Part shown: piece after piece, positions 1 through 5,384 of the stretch
Position numbering within the stretch: the first letter of the stretch is position 1
Layout of the letters: every line of letters starts with the position of its first letter
Origin: Sutterella sp.
GTDB lineage: Bacteria; Pseudomonadota; Gammaproteobacteria; Burkholderiales; Burkholderiaceae_F
Direction: 5' to 3'
DNA length: 9,814 nucleotides
NCBI GenBank assembly: GCA_003488465.1
Contig: DNLN01000166.1
Location: 1-9,814 of the forward strand
Program-made: the position numbers and the translations under genes
Notes under the pieces: model-generated
Seen by the model: the letters and a program-made list of their open reading frames with translations, nothing else
Told to the model about the DNA's origin: nothing
Database searches by the model: none

Positions 1-503
1 GTGTCCACGTCGTTGGTGATGCGCGAGAGCACGTCGCCGGTGGAGGTGCGCTCGAAGTACGACATGGGCATGCGGTCTATCTTGAGGTTGATGTCGCGGC
101 GCAGCGAGTAGCACAGGCGCTGGCTTACCGTGGCCATCACCCAGGTCTGGACGAACGTACACAGCGCCGAGAACGCGTATATGGCAAGGGCGGCGGCGAG
201 GATGCGGGCCACCGCCGAGAAATCGATGCCGCCGGTGCCTTCCGCCCGTGCCGCAGCGCCCTCGAATATCTCGGTTGTGGCCAGCGAGAGCACCTTGGGG
301 CCTGCGACGTTGAACAGGGTGGACGCGATCGCGAACACCGTCACGAGCAGCAGCAGCCCCTTGTAGCCGCCGAGGTAGGCGACCACTTTGGCTATCGAGC
401 CTTTGAAGTCCTTGGGCTTCTCGACGGCGCCCAGGGCAGGTCCGCCATGCGGGCCGGGACGGCCGGGACGGCTGGCGCGGGTCGCGGCGGGGCGCTCGGT
501 CAT
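1..503 (-). CDS. ABC exporter half-transporter, N-terminal part (runs off left edge)
   Basis: Partial gene: about 167 codons are present, reading from ATG at 503 leftwards with no stop before base 1. The N-terminus is a Pro/Arg/Gly-rich cytoplasmic tail of about 25 residues. Hydrophobic segments of an ABC type-1 exporter membrane domain follow. Near residues 145-167 comes the conserved stretch with MSYFERTSTGDVLSRITNDVD, typical of the first intracellular loop of MsbA/LmrCD-type exporters. The start codon overlaps the stop of the upstream exporter gene (ATGA, 500-503). It has a strong AGGAGG ribosome site about 9 bases upstream, so translation is probably coupled. The nucleotide-binding domain lies outside the window. 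It is inferred to be the heterodimer partner of the 580-aa protein. Substrate unknown. Confidence 0.9.
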   Translation of the reverse strand, partial: MTERPAATRASRPGRPGPHGGPALGAVEKPKDFKGSIAKVVAYLGGYKGLLLLVTVFAIASTLFNVAGPKVLSLATTEIFEGAAARAEGTGGIDFSAVARILAAALAIYAFSALCTFVQTWVMATVSQRLCYSLRRDINLKIDRMPMSYFERTSTGDVLSRITNDVD

Positions 504-2242
504 GCCGCATCGCCTCCTAGCTCGTCCGGGCTGAGCTGCGATGCCGCGATCTGCCGGTAGACCTCGCAGGTGTCCAGCAGATGGCGGTGGCTGCCCTGCC
601 CCACGATGCGCCCGGCGTCGAGCACGATGATGTTGTCGGCGTTGCGGACCGTGGCGATGCGCTGCGCGACGATGATCTTCGTCACGCCCGGGCGAGCCCG
701 GCCGAGCGCCTCATAAAAGAGCGCCTCGGTCTTGAGGTCAAGGGCGCTTGTCGCATCATCAAGGATCAGGATGGGACTGCGCCGAAGCACGGCCCGCGCC
801 AGCGCGATTCTCTGGCGCTGACCGCCCGACAGGCTCATGCCGTCCTCGGCAAGCACCGTGCCATAGCCCTCGGGAGTAGCCAGAATGAAGTCCTCGGCCT
901 GGGCGATGCGGGCGGCCTCGCGGATCCGCTCCATTGGGGCATCGGGCTCGGCCCAGGCGATGTTCTCGGCAAAGCTTGCGCCGAAGAGCTCGGGTTTCTG
1001 AAGCGCGACGCTCACCTCGGCGACGAGCGCTTCGCGCGTGTACTCGCGCACATCGACGCCGCTCACATGCACCGATCCGGCCGTGGGATCGTAAAGGCGC
1101 GAGACGAGATTGACGAGCGAAGTCTTGCCGCTTCCCGTCGCCCCCATGAGAGCGACGCTCTCGCCCGGATTCACGGTGAGCGAAATGTCCGTGAGCACGC
1201 GCTCGAGCGTGTCGGGGAAGGCAAAGGACACGTTCCGGAACTGCACGAGCCCCCGGGGGCCGGGCGGTTCCGTCAGCGTACCGGGCTTCATGCCGGGCTC
1301 GGTGCAAAGGATCTCCCGGAGCCTGCCCCAGGACGTAAGTCCCCGTGAAATCATCTGAAAAAGCATCACGGACATCATCACCGACATCAGCAGGCGCGAG
1401 GTGTACATGATGCCCGCCATGACCGCGCCGGGGCTTGCGTGGCCGGCGAGCGCATCCTCAAAGCCCGCATAGAGCATCGCCGTCACGACGCCCGCAAGGA
1501 TGATGTTCATGATCGGTCCGATGCAAGCGAAGATCGTGAGGATCCGCAGCTGTATGGCGATCAGGGCGCCGTTGGCGCTTGCGAACCGCGCGATTTCATG
1601 GATCTCGCGCACGCAGGACTTGATGAGGCGGATCGCATCGGTGTCCTCCTGCACGATGGCATTCACGTGATCGAGTTCGGCCTGCAGCTTCGGAAAGAGC
1701 GGCACGACCCGGCTCACGCAAAGAATCATGCCGATCAGCATGAGGGGTGCGGCCGTGAGCACGATGAGGCCGAACTGACGGTCGAGCTGGAACACGAACC
1801 AGATGCTGCCCGCAAGCAGCAGCGAGGTCTTCACGCAGCCCCGCACGATGTTTCCCACCATGCGCTGCACCTGGGAGACGTCATTGGTCATGCGGGTGAT
1901 GAGCGAGCCCGTGGAAAATCCCTCGATCTGCGGGAACGTCATCTGCATGATCCGCTCGAAGGCGTCCTTGCGGATGTCGTTGCCGATGTTCTGCCCGGTG
2001 AGATTGACAAAGAGGTTGTTCAGGATGCCGGCCAGAGCTCCGATGCCGGCCACGGCGGCCATGATGAGCCCGAAATGAAGGATTGCGCCCGCGTCCGGGG
2101 CCCCCGTCCCCTGCCCCAGAATTCCAATGTCGACCAGCCGGCTCATGAGCGACGGGATGAAGAGGTCCGCCCAGACCTCGCAGCCCATCGTGAGTACCGA
2201 GAGCAGCGCCCAGTGCCAGTATTTGCGTGCGTACCGAAACAT
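500..2242 (-). CDS. ABC exporter half-transporter with degenerate ATP site
   Basis: A 580-aa membrane/ATPase fusion. The type-1 exporter membrane domain covers residues ~1-315, including the TGSLITRMTNDV coupling region at 111-122. The nucleotide-binding domain covers ~330-570: Walker A GATGSGKT 367-374, Q-loop Q415, signature LSGGQ 471-475, Walker B ILILDD 491-496. The catalytic glutamate position is Asp496, and the switch histidine is Gln527 (IIVAQRIATV). Known heterodimeric exporters (TM287/288, BmrCD, LmrCD) carry such changes in one subunit, so this is probably the degenerate partner of the overlapping next gene. Start choice: the frame stays open up to 2659, but that upstream part contains a terminator. 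A TATGAT -10-like element at 2289-2294 would place the transcript start after the in-frame ATGs at 2290 and 2293. ATG 2242 begins the family-typical FRYARKYW sequence. Its ribosome site is weak. Confidence 0.92.
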   Translation of the reverse strand: MFRYARKYWHWALLSVLTMGCEVWADLFIPSLMSRLVDIGILGQGTGAPDAGAILHFGLIMAAVAGIGALAGILNNLFVNLTGQNIGNDIRKDAFERIMQMTFPQIEGFSTGSLITRMTNDVSQVQRMVGNIVRGCVKTSLLLAGSIWFVFQLDRQFGLIVLTAAPLMLIGMILCVSRVVPLFPKLQAELDHVNAIVQEDTDAIRLIKSCVREIHEIARFASANGALIAIQLRILTIFACIGPIMNIILAGVVTAMLYAGFEDALAGHASPGAVMAGIMYTSRLLMSVMMSVMLFQMISRGLTSWGRLREILCTEPGMKPGTLTEPPGPRGLVQFRNVSFAFPDTLERVLTDISLTVNPGESVALMGATGSGKTSLVNLVSRLYDPTAGSVHVSGVDVREYTREALVAEVSVALQKPELFGASFAENIAWAEPDAPMERIREAARIAQAEDFILATPEGYGTVLAEDGMSLSGGQRQRIALARAVLRRSPILILDDATSALDLKTEALFYEALGRARPGVTKIIVAQRIATVRNADNIIVLDAGRIVGQGSHRHLLDTCEVYRQIAASQLSPDELGGDAA

Positions 2243-2288
2243 GCCTGTCAATCTTCGTCCGTAATTTGTCCCTATTTTTGCCGCCGTC

Positions 2289-2294
2289 ATCATA
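2289..2294 (-). promoter_or_regulatory. -10-like element for the ABC exporter pair
   Basis: TATGAT on the minus strand matches the sigma70 -10 consensus at five of six positions. It would give a 5' leader of about 40 bases before ATG 2242. The -35 is poor: only TTGC-type partial matches lie 15-19 bases upstream. It lies downstream of the AbrB terminator, as expected for an independent transcript. Confidence 0.35.
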
Positions 2295-2379
2295 GCGGCT
2301 GAGAGCGTCCCGCAAGCAAAGGCCGGCATCTGCCGACAGAAAAGATCCCACAAAAAAATGTAACAGAAGCGCAGGGACG

Positions 2380-2402
2380 AAAAACCCCGGACGAAACCGG
2401 GG
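2380..2402 (-). terminator. Intrinsic terminator after the AbrB-like gene
   Basis: Read on the minus strand, a six-base-pair all-GC stem (CCCCGG/CCGGGG, six-base loop) is followed at once by a run of five T. It lies about 120 bases after the AbrB-like stop codon and before the exporter promoter element, separating the two units. Confidence 0.65.
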
Positions 2403-2433
2403 CATTTGTCAAACTGTACTTCCGAAGGGCGGA

Positions 2434-2450
2434 GCCCGGCCCAGCCGGGC
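2434..2450. repeat. Short GC hairpin (7-bp stem, 3-base loop)
   Basis: A perfect inverted repeat, GCCCGGC-CCA-GCCGGGC, lies between the AbrB-like stop and its terminator. There is no T-run on either side, so it is not a terminator by itself. It may stabilise the 3' end of the AbrB-like transcript, or be chance in GC-rich DNA. Confidence 0.4.
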
Positions 2451-2519
2451 ATCCGCATTCGATGGACGCTTTCGCGCACGAGGCGGGCGCAACAATGGAT
2501 TTCGGTCATCGGCTCACCT

Positions 2520-2753
2520 TTAGACGTACGAGCCGGCCAGCAGACCGAGAATGCGGTCGCACGGAGCAACGGAGCCGGGACGGCTGATGCGGACGGTTTT
2601 CTGACCCGGCAGGCTCTGCGCACGGGTGACGCGTACCGATCCGTCATCGGCGATTTCAAAATTCACGGCGCTTGCGCCTTCCGTGAGTCCGAGAAAGTCT
2701 CGGATTTCCTTGGGGATGGTGACCTGGCCCTTGATTGTCAGACGATTGCTCAT
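2520..2753 (-). CDS. AbrB/SpoVT-type small DNA-binding protein (antitoxin-like)
   Basis: A 77-aa protein. Residues 2-46 match the swapped-hairpin AbrB/MazE/SpoVT DNA-binding domain: LTIKGQVTIPKEIRDFLGL at 5-23, then NFEIADDGSVRVTR. The tail at 47-77 ends in CDRILGLLAGSYV, resembling the short toxin-contacting tails of VapB-like antitoxins. Family members are dimeric operator-binding proteins, usually the antitoxin of a PIN- or MazF-type toxin pair. No toxin is recognisable on either side: the next gene downstream is the ABC exporter, and upstream lies non-coding DNA and a nuclease gene. The start ATG 2753 has a good AGGAG site at 2761-2765. Only about 45 bases separate that site from an upstream terminator-like hairpin, and no promoter is visible between them. 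Either an orphan regulator or the remains of a toxin-antitoxin pair. Confidence 0.87.
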   Translation of the reverse strand: MSNRLTIKGQVTIPKEIRDFLGLTEGASAVNFEIADDGSVRVTRAQSLPGQKTVRISRPGSVAPCDRILGLLAGSYV

Positions 2754-2810
2754 TTTTTAACTCCTGTCGAATGGGTTGCTTTGCCTTGTTTGATCTTTGC
2801 GTCCGGATAC

Positions 2811-2843
2811 AAAAAACCCGGGATGTGCTTTCACGCTCCCGGG
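2811..2843 (-). terminator. Terminator-like hairpin upstream of the AbrB-like gene
   Basis: On the minus strand, CCCGGGA and TCCCGGG (2837-2843 and 2817-2823) pair around a 13-base loop that can itself pair GTG with CAC. A run of six T follows (2811-2816). It sits 58 bases before the AbrB-like start codon, so it either ends a small RNA or acts as an attenuator in the leader. Confidence 0.65.
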
Positions 2844-2978
2844 CTTTCGGTCCTAAACCAAATGTCTTTTCGATCTATCGGCGGCAACAGCACGTGAAGC
2901 CGCCCGACCGCATTTGCGCCCGGGAGACCTGCATTCGACACATGCTAAAAAAGTTGCGTTGAGCCATTTTGGTAAGGA

Positions 2979-2996
2979 TGCGCAGAAAACTGCGCG
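2979..2996 (+). terminator. Weak hairpin with T-rich plus-strand tail
   Basis: TGCGCAG-AAAA-CTGCGCG forms a six-base-pair stem (plus one wobble) with a four-base loop, followed on the plus strand by GTTTCGTTTTC. No plus-strand gene precedes it, so it more likely functions, if at all, as a 5' hairpin of the minus-strand leader described here. Confidence 0.25.
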
Positions 2997-3063
2997 GTTT
3001 CGTTTTCAGTTCGTTCCAGTATATCGAATCCCAAAGGCCCGAACACTGCAGCGTTAGGGATTT

Positions 3064-3591
3064 CTACTTAAAAGGCTTGCTGTGGGAAAAATGATTCTCC
3101 CAATTTTTTTCGTATTTGCCCGCCAGCTCCTTTGATCTGATGACGAGCAGGTTCTCCGAGTTCTGTGTTTCGGCCTTGTTCGTAAAGTTATAGCTGCCCG
3201 TGATGACGATGCTGCCGTCCACGATGATGACCTTGTTGTGGGCGGTCGAGTGCGATCCGTCGGAATAGACCGGAATGCCTTGAGCGGCAGCGTCACGCAC
3301 GCGGGAATTGCTCCGCTCGGCGTCCTCGGCATCCACAAGAACCCGGACGTCAAGGCCGCGCTTGACGGCCTTCTCAAGCGCCTTGATGATGGGCTTGCTG
3401 CGCAGATGGAACGCCTGCATGTGTACGCTTTTCTGTGCGCTGTCCAGCTCCGAGAGGATCGCCTCGAGCGCTCCCCCGTTGGGCGAGAAGTACACGCTCA
3501 TCTGCGCGTCGCACGCGCAAAGCGGCTCGGCCTGGGCCGGAACCGAAAGGCAGATTGCAGCTGCCGACAGAAAAACAGTGAGTCCCCTCAT
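3064..3591 (-). CDS. Secreted phospholipase D-like (Nuc/EndA-type) nuclease
   Basis: A 175-aa protein. Residues 1-21 are a Sec signal peptide (cleavage after Ala-Gln-Ala21), so the mature enzyme of about 154 aa is periplasmic or secreted. It carries a single HKD motif: H118-N-K120 and D125 (HNKVIIVD), then GS at 132-133, N135 and a later SEN (145-147). The N-terminal half has the family's SVHMQAF strand and the KALEKAVKRGLDVRVLVD helix-strand (70-87). The length matches one-motif members such as Nuc of plasmid pKM101, which dimerise so that two HKD motifs form one phosphodiesterase site. These enzymes hydrolyse DNA phosphodiester bonds without metal. Two cysteines (C25, C27) follow the cleavage site. 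ATG 3591 has a GGAGG ribosome site. It could instead be a lipid-active PLD, but size and motif favour the nuclease branch. Confidence 0.9.
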   Translation of the reverse strand: MRGLTVFLSAAAICLSVPAQAEPLCACDAQMSVYFSPNGGALEAILSELDSAQKSVHMQAFHLRSKPIIKALEKAVKRGLDVRVLVDAEDAERSNSRVRDAAAQGIPVYSDGSHSTAHNKVIIVDGSIVITGSYNFTNKAETQNSENLLVIRSKELAGKYEKNWENHFSHSKPFK

Positions 3592-3622
3592 GGCCCCTCC
3601 CGGAAGTCAAACCGTACGAAAT

Positions 3623-3635
3623 TTCTATCATAGAA
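3623..3635. promoter_or_regulatory. Palindrome over a -10-like element between divergent genes
   Basis: A perfect inverted repeat TTCTAT-C-ATAGAA contains, on the minus strand, the -10-like hexamer TATGAT (3627-3632). That hexamer would start the nuclease transcript about 28 bases before its ATG. The symmetry over the -10 suggests a repressor site. No good -35 is visible 16-18 bases upstream. The 98-base gap (3592-3689) also holds a plus-strand CATAAT (3650-3655), possibly for the rightward gene. Confidence 0.35.
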
Positions 3636-3689
3636 CATCGACCCGGTGCCATAATTGACGCCGCCTGTTTTTTTCGGATCCCCGCTCCC

Positions 3690-4226
3690 ATGCTTTCACG
3701 CCGCCGTCTTCTTGCCGTCCTTGCAAGCGCCGCCCTTTTCGGCGCTCCCGCCGCGCGCGCCGCCACCACCGAATACGGCGTAACGCTCGGCAAGACGACG
3801 GTAAGGGAGCTGCAGGCCAAGTACCCCCAGGCCCGCATCATCGGAGAGAACCTCTACAGCGCAGGGCCCATGCTGCGCATTTCCGGGCGTCTGCTCGCCC
3901 CCGAAACCGCCCTGTACTCGCTCACCGTGATCAGCAGCCGCACGGGCGAGGCGATCGCCATGCAGGCCGTCTACGACGCACGGGCCATCAATTCGATCCA
4001 CGGATACTTTGAGAAGCGCTACACGGTCAAAAGCATCCGCAGCCCGTTCATCGGGGACACCGTGGTCGAATACGCCAAAGGCACCGATGAGGTGGAGCTG
4101 CGCGCCCCGGAGATGGATCCGCGCCTGACGGTCTCCATCACCACGCGCGAATTCCGGCGCCTCATGATTCTCAAGAAAAGCTTCGAGCGCCTGCCGCAGG
4201 GCGAGCGCCAGAACGGCATGATCTGA
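3690..4226 (+). CDS. Exported protein of unknown function
   Basis: A 178-aa protein I do not recognise. Residues 1-24 form a signal peptide with S-R-R-R-L-L, which fits a twin-arginine pattern (F replaced by L) as well as a basic Sec n-region. Cleavage is likely after Ala-Arg-Ala24. The mature part contains no cysteine or membrane segment. It opens with YGVTLGKTTVRELQAKYP and continues with short alternating strands (SLTVISSRTGEAIAMQAVYD at 77-96). It reads like a small alpha/beta periplasmic domain and ends in a basic tail. No Shine-Dalgarno sequence precedes ATG 3690: the bases before it are pyrimidine-rich with a seven-T run. The signal peptide nevertheless fixes the start. It is divergent from the nuclease gene and convergent with the importer operon, so it forms a single-gene unit. 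Confidence 0.82.
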   Translation: MLSRRRLLAVLASAALFGAPAARAATTEYGVTLGKTTVRELQAKYPQARIIGENLYSAGPMLRISGRLLAPETALYSLTVISSRTGEAIAMQAVYDARAINSIHGYFEKRYTVKSIRSPFIGDTVVEYAKGTDEVELRAPEMDPRLTVSITTREFRRLMILKKSFERLPQGERQNGMI

Positions 4227-4234
4227 ATGCGGAT

Positions 4235-4266
4235 CGGGCCGCCTTTCCCTTGCGGGGAGCGGCCCG
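4235..4266. terminator. Shared hairpin between convergent genes
   Basis: A perfect 8-bp stem, CGGGCCGC/GCGGCCCG, encloses a 16-base loop that can extend the stem (TCCC with GGGA). It lies between the stop of the rightward unknown gene (4226) and the stop of the leftward ATPase gene (4291). No T-run follows on either strand, so it is a transcript-end stabiliser or a weak bidirectional terminator. Confidence 0.55.
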
Positions 4267-4290
4267 AAGTCTTCCTGCGGCAAGGACCGT

Positions 4291-5382
4291 CTAGCGGCTG
4301 ATGATGACGCCGGCTTCGGGCACGAAGCTTGCCGGCACGGTCGCGCCCTGCCCGATCATCGTGGTTCCGGGCAGGAAGGGCACGGACATCGAATAGGGCT
4401 TGTCCTGCTTCTGTCCCGAATGAACAACGTGATAGTCGATGCGGTCGCCCTCGAAAAGGCGGTTGACGACCTCGACGCTGAAGACGTTTGATTCGCCCCC
4501 GATTCTGAGGTTTTCCGGGCGCACGATGAGATAGGCCTCCTGCCCGATCTGCGGAGGATTCTGCCGGCCCATGCGGGCCTTGAGCTCCGTCTGACCGAGC
4601 GCAAAGCGCCCGAACCCGTCCGCATCCACACCGAGGAGCCTGCCGGGAATGAGGTTCGCCTGGCCGATGAAGTCCGCGACGAACGGCGTTGCCGGATCCT
4701 CGTACAGATCCATCGGCGTGCCGAGCTGCTCGATGTGTCCGCGATTCATGACCATGATGCGGTCGGACATCGTGAGCGCCTCCTTCTGGTCGTGCGTCAC
4801 ATACAGGCATGTGAGCTTGAGATCCTGCTGGATGCGGCGAATTTCGGTGCGCATGTGAAGGCGCAGCTTCGCGTCAAGATTCGAAAGCGGCTCGTCCATC
4901 AGCAGGATCCGGGGCCGCAGCACCAGAACGCGCGCCAGGGCGACGCGCTGCTGCTCGCCGCCCGAGAGCTGGTTGGGATAGCGCTGCTCGGCCTTCGTAA
5001 GGCCCACCATCTCCAAACCCTCGCGCACCTTGGCGCGGATCTGCTCGGAGGACTCTCCGCGGATCCTGAGGCCGTAGGCCACGTTGTCGAAGATCTTCAT
5101 GTGCGGAAAAAGCGCGTAGTTCTGGAACACGAAGCCCATGTTCCGCTCGTTGGCCGGGACATTGGTGATGTCCTGCCCGTCGACGAAGATCTGACCGCTT
5201 GAAGGCGTCTCAAAGCCCGCGATCATGCGCAGCGTTGTCGTCTTGCCGCAGCCCGAGGGTCCGAGGAAGGTGAGGAACTCTCCGGGATTGACCGTCAGAT
5301 TGACGTCCTTGACGGCATTGAACCGCTCGTTGTCCTTGACGTAGACGCGATTGATGTTTTTCAGGCTCAGGGCTACCGACAT
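4291..5382 (-). CDS. Importer ATPase (FbpC/PotA/PhnT-like) with TOBE domain
   Basis: A 363-aa cytoplasmic ATPase driving the adjacent permease. Walker [10 protein letters not shown] 41-49, Q-loop Q87, signature LSGGEQQR 139-146, Walker B ILLMDE 159-164, D-loop SNLD 167-170 and switch H197 are all intact. This is the MalK/FbpC/PotA class. A C-terminal TOBE-like region (~240-363, with the [11 protein letters not shown] strand) is the usual site for binding or regulatory input. It is the last gene of a three-gene operon: its ATG lies 2 bases after the permease stop, with a GGAG element about 10 bases upstream inside the permease end, so coupling is likely. ATPase sequence alone does not separate iron, polyamine, phosphonate or sugar-phosphate systems. 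Convergent with the unknown exported gene on its 3' side. Confidence 0.95.
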   Translation of the reverse strand: MSVALSLKNINRVYVKDNERFNAVKDVNLTVNPGEFLTFLGPSGCGKTTTLRMIAGFETPSSGQIFVDGQDITNVPANERNMGFVFQNYALFPHMKIFDNVAYGLRIRGESSEQIRAKVREGLEMVGLTKAEQRYPNQLSGGEQQRVALARVLVLRPRILLMDEPLSNLDAKLRLHMRTEIRRIQQDLKLTCLYVTHDQKEALTMSDRIMVMNRGHIEQLGTPMDLYEDPATPFVADFIGQANLIPGRLLGVDADGFGRFALGQTELKARMGRQNPPQIGQEAYLIVRPENLRIGGESNVFSVEVVNRLFEGDRIDYHVVHSGQKQDKPYSMSVPFLPGTTMIGQGATVPASFVPEAGVIISR

Positions 5383-5384
5383 GA

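Larger units (their letters stand above)
2754..3063 (-). promoter_or_regulatory. 310-base gene-free stretch: candidate attenuator leader or small RNA
   Basis: No credible gene lies here. On the minus strand it holds, in order: a 6-bp inverted repeat AATCCC/GGGATT (3027-3032, 3057-3062); a TATACT -10-like element (3018-3023) with no good -35; a hairpin GCGCAG-AAAA-CTGCGC (2980-2995); segment A CTCCCGGGC (2918-2926); a GC hairpin TCG(G)GCGGC/GCCGCCGA (2878-2907, one bulged base); segment B GCCCGGGAG (2836-2844); and segment C, the 3' arm of the T-tailed hairpin (2817-2823). A and B are perfect 9-base complements, and B also pairs with C to make the terminator, so A:B would act as an antiterminator. 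A start near 3011 would give an RNA of about 200 bases ending at 2811. It does not match any riboswitch core I know. Confidence 0.4.

Noticed and set aside
1439..2302. 287-codon plus-strand open frame antisense to the exporter
   Set aside because: His/Asp/Glu-rich shadow of a coding strand that has all ABC motifs.
2243..2659. 139-codon N-terminal extension of the exporter
   Set aside because: It overlaps the AbrB-like gene, crosses a T-tailed hairpin and the likely promoter, and has no family-like sequence. Only the 2509 ATG inside it is kept as a finding.
2406..2897. 163-codon plus-strand open frame over the AbrB-like gene and its leader
   Set aside because: It starts at a TTG without a ribosome site and runs opposite the AbrB-like gene and two terminator-like hairpins.
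2811..3011. 6S RNA, SRP RNA, tRNA or known riboswitch in the leader
   Set aside because: The size would suit 6S RNA, but the ends are not complementary. No SRP tetraloop-asymmetric loop sequence, no TTCRA tRNA T-loop with stems, and no TPP, FMN, cobalamin, glycine or SAH core was found.
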